Of a stretch of DNA of 14,402 nucleotides, positions 7,125 to 12,819 are shown piece after piece (position 1 is the stretch's first letter; each line of letters starts with the position of its first letter). A program made the position numbers and the translations under genes. Below the pieces are notes generated by a model. That model searched no databases, was not told the DNA's origin, and saw only the letters and a program-made list of their open reading frames with translations. This stretch comes from Alistipes sp. UBA928 (GTDB lineage Bacteria; Bacteroidota; Bacteroidia; Bacteroidales; Rikenellaceae), in NCBI GenBank assembly GCA_002293665.1, contig DBDQ01000086.1:1-14402 (forward strand), written 5' to 3'.

Positions 7125-7183
7125 ACCGATACCCCCCCCCGTTAATACCACAAAAACCACCGATAGACCCCCCGTTATTACCA
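7125..7183 (+). repeat. Pair of about 26-bp direct repeats with poly-C cores
   Basis: Copy 1 (7125-7150) runs ACCGAT, a nine-C tract, then GTTAATACCA. Copy 2 (7159-7183) runs ACCGATAGA, a six-C tract, then GTTATTACCA. The offset is 34 bp, about three helical turns. The C tracts differ in length, as slippage would produce, while the flanking ACCGAT and GTTAnTACCA are kept. This argues that the flanks are the functional part, for instance a transposase site. Confidence 0.7.
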
Positions 7184-7197
7184 TTTTCGTGCAAGTG

Positions 7198-7325
7198 ATT
7201 TTTAGTGGTTAATTCGCTGATAATCAGCACAAAAACGTCCATTTTTAGGGGCTTCCGATTCTCAAAAACGTGTGTGCGCGGGATTTTGCGGTTATTTCGT
7301 GTTAATTCACGACCATTTTTAGCGG
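7198..7325 (+). repeat. Interleaved short direct repeats (ATTTTTAGnGG x3, CAAAAACGT x2, GTTAWTTC x3)
   Basis: ATTTTTAG(T/G/C)GG occurs at 7198, 7241 and 7315. CAAAAACGT occurs at 7230 and 7263. GGTTAATTC, GGTTATTTC and TGTTAATTC occur at 7207, 7290 and 7300, with another GGTTATTTC at 6726. The last ATTTTTAG copy overlaps the stop codon of the repressor-like gene. The set fits a cluster of protein-binding sites at a Mu-like left end. Confidence 0.6.
7216..7228. repeat. Perfect 13-bp palindrome GCTGATAATCAGC
   Basis: Arms GCTGAT (7216-7221) and ATCAGC (7223-7228) surround a single A. It lies inside the repeat cluster, directly after one GGTTAATTC copy, and is a candidate site for a dimeric protein. 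No T-tract follows, so it is not a terminator. Confidence 0.55.
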
Positions 7326-7762
7326 GGATTTTTCTCCCTGGACGCAGACAACAAAACATCCACAGAGGGGACAGAACCGGACTTCTTGGTGTGTGAAATG
7401 TGACCTCCCCCGAGGTCACTAATTTGCTGTTGGAGCGCCGCGATCAGCTGGTCGTCCCGTGCAATCGTCTTCTCGTGCGCGGCGATGGTTTTTTCCAACG
7501 ACGCGATTATGATGTCGCGTTGATCGCGCTGGTTGGCGGCGGGTTCCGTCGGCGTCACCTCGCGAATCATCGGCCCCCTATCCAAAATAAGCCAATCGAG
7601 ACTCAAATCGGGGTAAATACTGATAATTATCTTTAGTTTATCCACTCCGAGAGACTTTCCGCTGTCAAGAAAACCCATAGAAAGCCCGGTAGCAAGATAA
7701 AATTTATTCTTGCTAACTCCCTTATAATCAAGGTATTTACGAATTTTTTCCTTTTCGGTCAT
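7319..7762 (-). CDS. Phage repressor-like HTH protein with C-terminal coiled coil
   Basis: This is probably the lysogeny repressor, transcribed toward the phage end and divergent from the early operon. The 147-aa protein begins with a Cro/CI-like HTH domain (1-60): EKIRKYLDYKGVSKNKFYLATG is a start typical of Bacteroidota phage repressors, followed by SLDWLILDRGPM. A flexible linker precedes a heptad-patterned coiled coil (about 80-116, with L/I every 3-4 residues), probably for dimerisation. There is no S24 peptidase domain, so RecA-driven self-cleavage is not expected. An in-frame start 30 bp upstream (7792) lies inside the operator palindrome and adds no domain, so ATG 7762 is chosen. Its 3' end reaches into the left-end repeats. 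Confidence 0.75.
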   Translation of the reverse strand: MTEKEKIRKYLDYKGVSKNKFYLATGLSMGFLDSGKSLGVDKLKIIISIYPDLSLDWLILDRGPMIREVTPTEPAANQRDQRDIIIASLEKTIAAHEKTIARDDQLIAALQQQISDLGGGHISHTKKSGSVPSVDVLLSASREKNPR

Positions 7763-7771
7763 AAAAATTAT

Positions 7772-7802
7772 GATATTTATCTTGTTTATCAAGATAAATA
7801 TC
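7772..7802. promoter_or_regulatory. Operator: perfect 13-bp inverted repeat in the early promoter
   Basis: GATATTTATCTTG (7772-7784) and CAAGATAAATATC (7790-7802) are exact reverse complements around TTTAT. The repeat lies between the repressor-like gene and the antirepressor-like gene, fills the spacer of the rightward early promoter and covers its -33 TTG. A bound repressor dimer would block the promoter. It is AT-rich and lacks a T-tract, so it is not a terminator. Confidence 0.8.
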
Positions 7803-7810
7803 TATATTTG
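7782..7810 (+). promoter_or_regulatory. Rightward early promoter of the prophage
   Basis: TTG (7782-7784), an 18-bp spacer and TATATTTG (7803-7810) match the -33/-7 consensus. The spacer length equals that of the host transporter promoter at 5321-5350. Transcription would begin near 7817, with about 38 nt of leader before the ATG at 7855; the leader holds an imperfect inverted repeat at 7815-7833. Confidence 0.72.
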
Positions 7811-7838
7811 CACCGTGGTTACAGTGTAGCCACCGCGC

Positions 7839-7846
7839 CAAAGGTA
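7839..7846 (-). promoter_or_regulatory. Candidate -7 box of the leftward repressor promoter
   Basis: TACCTTTG on the minus strand is a perfect -7 box and would give a start near 7832 and a 70-nt leader through the operator to the repressor ATG. No good -33 box lies at the right distance (about 7865), so the promoter may be weak or activated. Confidence 0.4.
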
Positions 7847-7854
7847 CGAAAATT

Positions 7855-8445
7855 ATGACAGAATTGATTAAACATCCCGAATTTGGGGAAATTAGGACGG
7901 AAATCCGCAAGGGGGAGCCGTGGTTTGCGGCAGATGATTTATGTGCTGTTTTAGGCTTGACCAGACATCACGATTCGGTAAAACACCTCGACGATGATGA
8001 AAAGGGGTTGCTTAGTAGGCGAACCCCCGGCGGAGAGCAAAAAGTTCTCCACGTGAATGAATCCGGTCTCTACTCGCTGATTCTCCGCAGCCGGGTTCCG
8101 GCGGCCCGGCAGTTTCGCAAGTGGGTGACGAGCGAGGTGTTGCCGTCGATTCGCAAGCAAGGTTACTACATCCACCCCAATTTGATGAGCCGCAAGGATG
8201 AACTCCGCGAGCGCAAGCAACTGTTCGAAACGCTGAGCCGGTACCTGACCGACGAGGACAGGCGTAAAATCGCCAAAAAATTCGGCATCGATCGCTTCGA
8301 AGTCAATGCGGTCATCGGTGGCCGCCGTCAGGGCAACGCCGTGATGCAGGAGTGTCAGCGGCTGGCACTGGCCAACAAAGAGCGGGAGGTGAACGCCTAT
8401 CACCCCAACCGCATCCGCGAGGTAATCAGCATTCTGACGCGGTAA
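7855..8445 (+). CDS. BRO-N domain antirepressor-like protein
   Basis: This is the first gene of the early operon, 196 aa. Residues 1-105 form a BRO-N domain: EIRTEIRKGEPWFAADDLC near the start, then VKHLDDDEKG, VLHVNESGLYSLILRS, and the closing RQFRKWVTSEVLPSIRKQGYY, all hallmarks of phage antirepressors and BRO proteins. Residues 110-196 are a second helical region with a KKFGIDRFEVNAVIGGRRQGNAV segment that looks like a DNA-binding helix pair. In Mu this place holds ner; here a BRO-N protein seems to take it. Because its promoter overlaps the operator, it is likely shut off in the lysogen. Whether it titrates the repressor or binds DNA itself is inference. Confidence 0.85.
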   Translation: MTELIKHPEFGEIRTEIRKGEPWFAADDLCAVLGLTRHHDSVKHLDDDEKGLLSRRTPGGEQKVLHVNESGLYSLILRSRVPAARQFRKWVTSEVLPSIRKQGYYIHPNLMSRKDELRERKQLFETLSRYLTDEDRRKIAKKFGIDRFEVNAVIGGRRQGNAVMQECQRLALANKEREVNAYHPNRIREVISILTR

Positions 8446-8470
8446 ATATAAATCCGTAAATCACACGATC

Positions 8471-8728
8471 ATGAGAGTCGACAAACAGAAACGGGCCGAG
8501 AGAGAGGCCGAGTGGCAGTATCAAAACAACAACCCCCTCGCGCTATGCGAGGGAACCTTCTACATTTGGAACCGGAGCACGGTCGAAGATTGCCCGTGCC
8601 GCAAAACCTGCACCCGGCACATCAGCTACACCGATGCGGTGAACCAGGGGCTACCCATTTACGAACTGCCCCGAGTTCAATTCTATTACGTGGCCGCCTT
8701 TCGGAAGTGCCCGTTCAAGACAGCATAA
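8471..8728 (+). CDS. Small cysteine-rich protein of unknown function
   Basis: The 85-aa product is not a family I recognise. It has five cysteines (26, 41, 43, 47, 80), with the cluster CPCRKTC in the middle and CPF near the C-terminus, a pattern that could bind zinc. The N-terminus is a charged helix. It starts 25 bp after the antirepressor-like gene, in the same direction, and the next gene follows at 16 bp, so it belongs to the early operon. Confidence 0.75.
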   Translation: MRVDKQKRAEREAEWQYQNNNPLALCEGTFYIWNRSTVEDCPCRKTCTRHISYTDAVNQGLPIYELPRVQFYYVAAFRKCPFKTA

Positions 8729-8744
8729 TCAAAATTTGGAAATA

Positions 8745-9146
8745 ATGGAAAAGCAAATCCTGTTGCCGGGCGCGGTTAAGCGAGAGATGGAGGCTACTTT
8801 CAAGGTCGATCGCTGTACGTTGGGCCGGGCACTCAAGTTCGAGCGCAACTCGAGGCGCGACAAAATGCTCCGCGCCGCCGCGACAGAGCGCGGAGGGCTG
8901 CTCTTCACCGGCGAGCGCAAGCCCAAGGGGTTCATGCCGGACGTGGATACCCTCCACGACCACGTGGGCAGAACGACGTACCAATGGTTCGGCGACCGCA
9001 TGGAGGTGCGGATCAGCAAAGACACCGACACGGCGACCGTCTTCATCGACGGCGAACTGGTGGCCATATTCGAGGAAATGACAACGAGCGTCTGGGGCGA
9101 CATGCTCTACTCGCTCCAGCAGATTTATAACCAGCTAAATGCTTAA
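8745..9146 (+). CDS. Small early protein with putative N-terminal HTH
   Basis: This 133-aa product has no family I can name. Residues 1-55 are basic and helical (LPGAVKREMEATFKVDRCTLGRALKFERNS), with the spacing of a helix-turn-helix, followed by an alpha/beta part ending in EMTTSVWGDMLYSLQQIY. A regulator or nucleoid-type early protein is a guess. A TTG start 9 bp upstream is possible, but the ATG at 8745 is preferred. It is followed after 5 bp by the next gene. Confidence 0.75.
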   Translation: MEKQILLPGAVKREMEATFKVDRCTLGRALKFERNSRRDKMLRAAATERGGLLFTGERKPKGFMPDVDTLHDHVGRTTYQWFGDRMEVRISKDTDTATVFIDGELVAIFEEMTTSVWGDMLYSLQQIYNQLNA

Positions 9147-9151
9147 AAATC

Positions 9152-9409
9152 ATGGACAGAGAAAAATTAAAGATGGTGGCCGGGTGCTACTTCAAGGACA
9201 AAATCGGCGCGGAGCCGGATACGCTCAAGTTCTCCTACGCCGAGGACGGGTTACAAGAATACACGTTGGGGGCCACTTTCGGCGATCGGGTGTTCGCCAT
9301 TTGGATGCACCTTACACACAACCTCATCGAACTGAGCGAATTGCGCCGAGGCACCTTTGCCGAGGCCGCCGCGCTCGCCGGACTGGACAGAAATCTCAAT
9401 CAAATCTAA
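9152..9409 (+). CDS. Hypothetical early phage protein, 85 aa
   Basis: Not recognised. The product is a small soluble alpha/beta protein (acidic C-terminal helix TFAEAAALAGLDRN) without Cys clusters or membrane segments. It lies 5 bp after the previous gene and 6 bp before the next, so it is most likely co-translated with them. Confidence 0.7.
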   Translation: MDREKLKMVAGCYFKDKIGAEPDTLKFSYAEDGLQEYTLGATFGDRVFAIWMHLTHNLIELSELRRGTFAEAAALAGLDRNLNQI

Positions 9410-9415
9410 TACGCT

Positions 9416-9712
9416 ATGCAACCGAACTGGGAAGTTACACCTGAAGAGAAACCCATCATCGACCGGATCGTGGAACGCGCCCACGAGATGTTCCCCGAGC
9501 GCGAGAGGACGGACATCGCGATGGATGTGGTCGCCACACACAACCACGCCTGCCGACTCCGGCTCGCCGATCTGCTGGCGTCGGATAACTTCAATTTCGC
9601 CCACGACATTACCGGGATAGAGTACAAACTCGACCGGGAGACCCTTGAACTCAAGGATTGCTTTTGGCCGAGGTTCGCGGCGCCCGACCAATCCGGACTG
9701 ATAACCAAATAA
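9416..9712 (+). CDS. Hypothetical early phage protein, 98 aa
   Basis: The product has a helical N-terminal part (IIDRIVERAHEMF), a His-containing ATHNHACRLRLADLL segment, then DNFNFAHDITGI and a C-terminal PRFAAP. From memory this resembles a family of small proteins (possibly DUF6874) found near transposase genes of Bacteroidales phages; this was not checked. No catalytic motif is evident. It is tightly spaced with the gene before it and 19 bp from the next. Confidence 0.72.
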   Translation: MQPNWEVTPEEKPIIDRIVERAHEMFPERERTDIAMDVVATHNHACRLRLADLLASDNFNFAHDITGIEYKLDRETLELKDCFWPRFAAPDQSGLITK

Positions 9713-9731
9713 TCACTTAATACCTAAAAAA

Positions 9732-10178
9732 ATGCTGAAAGAAAAATGTGATCAACTGTCGGCGATCTTCAGAGAGATGCGCCAGCAAAACCCCGAGGCA
9801 TCCATCCTTATGATGGTGTCCGAAAAGGGCAAAAAAAAGGAAACAAGAGGCACCTTCAGCGCAATCAGCGGTGACGGTTTCGCTCTCGCCGCCGACCTCG
9901 CGCTACTGATGCACCAAGCACCGGATTTCGCGCAAACGGTTAAGATGGCCGTAAAGGCTTATCAGGATGGCCCTAAGCCACCTAAGTCTCTGCTCGTCGA
10001 GAACTTGGATGAGGAATCGACCTCCGCGCCGGCGGAGGAACCCGAAGCGGCTCCCGCCGAGGCGTCGGCGGAAGCCGAACCCACCGGCGACCAACTTACC
10101 CGGGAAGAGGTTCGCGACATGATCAAGACCGCATTTCTCGGCGCACTTGACGAAGCGTTCGCCGAACCGAAACAGTAG
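9732..10178 (+). CDS. Hypothetical early phage protein with Ala/Glu/Pro-rich linker, 148 aa
   Basis: Not recognised. Residues 1-80 form a compact domain (ILMMVSEKGKKKETRGTFSA strand region, then a helix-rich DGFALAADLALLMHQAP part). Residues about 95-120 are an Ala/Glu/Pro/Ser-rich acidic linker, and 121-148 an acidic amphipathic helix (TREEVRDMIKTAFLGALDEAF), perhaps a partner-binding tail. It ends 6 bp before the first GC-rich hairpin. Confidence 0.72.
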   Translation: MLKEKCDQLSAIFREMRQQNPEASILMMVSEKGKKKETRGTFSAISGDGFALAADLALLMHQAPDFAQTVKMAVKAYQDGPKPPKSLLVENLDEESTSAPAEEPEAAPAEASAEAEPTGDQLTREEVRDMIKTAFLGALDEAFAEPKQ

Positions 10179-10184
10179 CACCCA

Positions 10185-10214
10185 TCCCGGGTGGGGCTGA
10201 CCCTCCGCCCGGGA
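10185..10214 (+). promoter_or_regulatory. GC-rich leader hairpin, copy A
   Basis: TCCCGGG (10185-10191) pairs with CCCGGGA (10208-10214). Five more pairs (with two G-U) continue inward from T10192 to G10196, giving a 12-bp stem and a 6-nt loop. No T-tract follows, so it is not a classic terminator. It sits 28 nt before an ATG (10243). The 30-bp element is 25/30 identical, without gaps, to copy B at 10666-10695. A role in RNA stability or translation, or as a protein-binding site, is open. Confidence 0.7.
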
Positions 10215-10242
10215 ACACGAATTTAACTAAAAATCAAAAATT

Positions 10243-10311
10243 ATGAGACACGAATCCTACACCAGCCGCGCCAAAAAGGTCGAACGGTATTTCAGAGAAC
10301 TTCGTTATGGA
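10243..10311 (+). pseudogene. Transposase-like fragment with catalytic-glutamate motif
   Basis: An ATG at 10243 with an A-rich leader opens a frame whose residues 9-23, RAKKVERYFRELRYG, match residues 418-432 of the downstream transposase, RAKRIERYFRDLRYG (12 of 15 identical, the rest conservative). The motif contains the presumed catalytic Glu. At DNA level (10267-10311 against 11972-12016) I count 32 of 45 identical, with most differences at third positions, so it derives from a related functional transposase rather than a fresh copy. The frame continues to 10545, but only as the antisense of the leftward gene. A short real peptide is the alternative. Confidence 0.4.
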
Positions 10312-10618
10312 CGCCCAAATCGCGTTTCATGGCTCCGATCTGAAAGTGATTGTCCGCCTTTAACTTCAGAACCTTTGTCCCGGGTTCAAACAACACATCT
10401 TCCAATCCCTCCAGCGCCTCGTCCGTTCTTTGTTTCAATTCGGATAGGTAGTTTGTGCATAGGTTTTTATATGCCTCGGGCGACAAAAGTTCCTCGCAGA
10501 CACCGAGAAAGGCCGACTGCAACACGCGTACATGCACAGAGTTAAGGGCAGTGTCAATGATGGTTTGGTCGAGAACTACTTTCAAATCCTCGACATCTTG
10601 CGACAACGGATTCTTCAT
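10292..10618 (-). CDS. Leftward accessory gene of unknown function, 108 aa
   Basis: The gene is transcribed against all its neighbours. The product (from MKNPLSQDVEDL) is acidic and mostly helical, with two cysteines (C43, C56), no signal peptide and no membrane segment; I do not recognise it. A -7 box TATCTTTG lies just upstream at 10657-10650, next to hairpin B, so it has its own promoter and could be expressed in the lysogen. The frame stays open further upstream (to 10813), but that would cross hairpin B and the transposase start. Its base composition looks lower in G+C than its neighbours. Its position between the two hairpins suggests a moron-type cargo gene; immunity, toxin/antitoxin or regulatory roles are all untested. 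Confidence 0.6.
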   Translation of the reverse strand: MKNPLSQDVEDLKVVLDQTIIDTALNSVHVRVLQSAFLGVCEELLSPEAYKNLCTNYLSELKQRTDEALEGLEDVLFEPGTKVLKLKADNHFQIGAMKRDLGVHNEVL

Positions 10619-10649
10619 AACAATGCTTGTTTTTAGAGGTTTGACGACA

Positions 10650-10657
10650 CAAAGATA
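10650..10657 (-). promoter_or_regulatory. -7 box for the leftward 108-aa gene
   Basis: TATCTTTG on the minus strand matches TAnnTTTG exactly, with an expected start near 10643, 25 nt before the ATG. The -33 position falls within hairpin B and carries no TTTG, so the palindrome could double as an operator there. Confidence 0.5.
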
Positions 10658-10665
10658 AGCATTTA

Positions 10666-10695
10666 TCCCGGGCGGGACTGAACCCCCTCCCGGGA
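10666..10695 (+). promoter_or_regulatory. GC-rich leader hairpin, copy B, upstream of the transposase gene
   Basis: TCCCGGG (10666-10672) pairs with CCCGGGA (10689-10695). After one mismatch (C10673/T10688) three more G-C pairs follow, then a loop. It ends 25 nt before the transposase ATG, and an A-rich stretch lies in between. The outer 7-bp arms and the central CTGA are identical to copy A, while the changed bases fall mostly in the inner stem and the loop. Confidence 0.7.
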
Positions 10696-10720
10696 GCCAA
10701 AAAAACAAAACAGCGACGAA

Positions 10721-12802
10721 ATGAGCAAAAGCAACCCATACGAATACCACGACGGTGTTCTCGGCGTGCAGGCCCGGTTTCTTTTCGAGGGCGGCAAGGA
10801 CAGGGAGACCCACCCGGACAGCCTGTGTTTGATAGGCGACCGTGGTTTGAGGTTACGGGTCGAGCGCGGTCAGATCGTGCGATTGCGCACGGGGTGCACC
10901 AACTATCCGCAACTGTTGCGCTGGGACACCCTGCCGGAGCGTTGGCGAGAGTTGTTGGTCAAGTCGTTCGGCAACCCGCCGGAGGTGGTGCGTAAAAGCA
11001 TCTTCGAGCGTCACTACCAGCGCGATATGGGGGCTTTCGATTTCTACTCGCTACACCGATTCCAGGATGACAGTCCGCTCAACGACGACAAAATCGAAGA
11101 GTACACCGTCAACGCCTCGGTGCTCAACACGATGGCGGCGGTCTACAATAAACGTAAGCCTTTCCGAAAGATGCTCAAAGAGCCAAAGACACCCAAGTTG
11201 CTCAGCGCATGGGAGGCCACGGTCGGCGAAGCAGTCCGATTTAAGGATGTGGTTAATCACTCGCTGCCCATCAGCCCCGACCAGCTCCGCAAGACCTACA
11301 ACCGTTACCGCCAGCAGGGCTACGCCTCGCTCATCTCGGGCAAGCACGGCAACGACAACCGTCGACTGGTGACGCCCGAGGTCGAAATATTCATCAACAG
11401 CCTGTTCGCCGATTGCATCGAGAAGCCGAGCAAGGATGAAATTTCGCGGCGCTACGATGGTTTTTTGAGCGGTTACGTCGAGGTGATCAACAACGAGACG
11501 GGCGAGGTCTATTCGCCCAAAGCGTTCCCCGCCCTCAGCCGTTCGACGATCTACGCCTACCTGGCCAAGTGGCACAATGCCATCGCGACCGAGCCGCTGC
11601 GGGGTGACGACCGCCAAAAGCTGATGGGTAAATTCAAGCCCTACCACAGCATGGAGCAAGCCAAGTTCGCCGGGTCTATCATCTCGGTGGACGACCGGCA
11701 GCCGCCGTTCAAAACGCCCAACGGACGCGAGGTGTGGTTCTACAACGGCATCGACCTGGGTAGCGAGGCGTGGATGTGCTGGGTCTACGGCAATTCCAAA
11801 GAGGGGATCATCCTCGACTTCTACCGCCAAATGGTGCGCAACTGCCACGAGTGGGGCATCAACATCCCCGCCGAACTGGAGGCCGAGGCGGCGCTCAACT
11901 CATCGTTCCGCACGGGGTTGCTCAAGGAGGGCAATATGTTTCAGTACGTCCACATCGAGCCGAACAACGCCCGCGCCAAGCGCATCGAGCGCTACTTCAG
12001 AGACCTGCGCTACGGTTCCGAAAAACAACGCGAGGGGTGGCTGGCGCGTCCCCACGCCAGGAGCGAGAATAACCGCGCCGATTTGGCTAAGGTGCCGACC
12101 GTGACCTACGAGGCAATCGTCGAGGGCTGCTTGCGCGACATCGAGGACTGGAACAACACCGAGCACTCGAAAATCAAGGGCAAAACGCGCTGGGAGGTTT
12201 TCATGGAGCGCCAGCACCCGGACATCAAGCCCACCAACTACCGGGGGATCATCCCCTACATCGGCTACAAAACCGAAACGAGTTGCAAAACCGGCATCAT
12301 CAAACTGGACGGCGGGGAGTTCCTGCTCGGCACGGGCGGGCTGCTGGCGGTGGGCGGCCAACTGGTAAACCTTATGAGCCGGGTCGAGTGGCAGGACATC
12401 GACGTCTACTGGCTCGACGACAACCGGGGCCGGGTGCTCAAGGCGTATGTCTACATCGGCGACGAATACATTTGCGAGGCGATCGAAAAGCCGACCTACG
12501 CCCGTCCTCACATCGAGCGAACGCCCCAGGACGAAGCCAACTGCGAACTGATGAACAAATACGTCGCCACGATAGAGAGCTACGGGCGTAAGCGCAAGGG
12601 CGAACTCGAAGACCTGACCATCATCGACAATCGGCCCAAAACGCTCAACAACAAATTCAGCATCGCCGGGCTGGGCCGCTACAACCCCTCGACGGAACCC
12701 GTCGATATGCTACCCCCCGCCGGCGAGTTTGAAATGTCGTTCAATCCCGAATTAAACGATGTTCAAACGCCGCGTAAACGATCGCTTTCCGACAGATTCT
12801 AA
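10721..12802 (+). CDS. Mu-like DDE transposase (MuA-type)
   Basis: This is the phage transposase, cutting and joining the phage ends. It is 693 aa, close to the size of MuA (663). The N-terminal third (1-290) is basic and helical with HTH-like segments (for example DQLRKTYNRYRQQGYASL, 187-204), as expected for end-binding domains. The RNase H-like core starts near 315. D324 or D325 in ISVDDRQ is the first acid, and E423 in NARAKRIERYF matches the glutamate motif of MuA (KPVERAF). The usual middle D-N motif is missing; in its place stands PAELEAEAALNSSF (383-396), so a Glu (385, 387 or 389) may replace the Asp. A beta-barrel-like domain (about 505-600) and a basic tail ending in PRKRSLSDRF, possibly MuB-contacting, follow. 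The next gene starts 17 bp later. Confidence 0.92.
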   Translation: MSKSNPYEYHDGVLGVQARFLFEGGKDRETHPDSLCLIGDRGLRLRVERGQIVRLRTGCTNYPQLLRWDTLPERWRELLVKSFGNPPEVVRKSIFERHYQRDMGAFDFYSLHRFQDDSPLNDDKIEEYTVNASVLNTMAAVYNKRKPFRKMLKEPKTPKLLSAWEATVGEAVRFKDVVNHSLPISPDQLRKTYNRYRQQGYASLISGKHGNDNRRLVTPEVEIFINSLFADCIEKPSKDEISRRYDGFLSGYVEVINNETGEVYSPKAFPALSRSTIYAYLAKWHNAIATEPLRGDDRQKLMGKFKPYHSMEQAKFAGSIISVDDRQPPFKTPNGREVWFYNGIDLGSEAWMCWVYGNSKEGIILDFYRQMVRNCHEWGINIPAELEAEAALNSSFRTGLLKEGNMFQYVHIEPNNARAKRIERYFRDLRYGSEKQREGWLARPHARSENNRADLAKVPTVTYEAIVEGCLRDIEDWNNTEHSKIKGKTRWEVFMERQHPDIKPTNYRGIIPYIGYKTETSCKTGIIKLDGGEFLLGTGGLLAVGGQLVNLMSRVEWQDIDVYWLDDNRGRVLKAYVYIGDEYICEAIEKPTYARPHIERTPQDEANCELMNKYVATIESYGRKRKGELEDLTIIDNRPKTLNNKFSIAGLGRYNPSTEPVDMLPPAGEFEMSFNPELNDVQTPRKRSLSDRF

Positions 12803-12819
12803 TACGAAAAATCGCAAAT

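Larger units (their letters stand above)
6661..7318. other. 658-bp gene-free, repeat-rich stretch: host/prophage junction and left-end sites
   Basis: No convincing gene is present. The open frames here (for example 6856-7212 on the plus strand) have low-complexity products without a domain and run through poly-C and repeat tracts. The stretch instead holds several families of short direct repeats, two palindromic or hairpin elements, one perfect leftward promoter and a T-tract hairpin, each listed separately. No terminator is visible immediately after the transporter gene, which fits an insertion close to its 3' end. Confidence 0.7.

Noticed and set aside
6856..7212. 118-codon plus-strand open frame in the repeat-rich stretch
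   Set aside because: The product has no recognisable fold and passes through the poly-C and tandem-repeat tracts. No promoter or leader precedes it.
6758..7325. CRISPR array
   Set aside because: The repeats are 8-26 bp, belong to several families and lack uniform spacers; no cas genes are present.
7815..7833. Inverted repeat GTGGTTAC...GTAGCCAC as a second repressor operator
   Set aside because: It shares no half-site with the main operator and needs a G-U pair, so it is more likely an RNA hairpin in the early leader or chance.
10185..10214. GC-rich hairpin as an intrinsic terminator
   Set aside because: No T-tract follows either copy, and both stand at a fixed short distance upstream of a start codon.
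10312..10545. Continuation of the plus-strand frame that starts at 10243
   Set aside because: Beyond the transposase-like part the product is a low-complexity mix and exactly antisense to the leftward gene, whose -7 box and coherent helical product are more convincing.
10619..10813. 65-residue upstream extension of the leftward 108-aa gene
   Set aside because: It would read through hairpin B, the transposase start and the gene's own -7 box.
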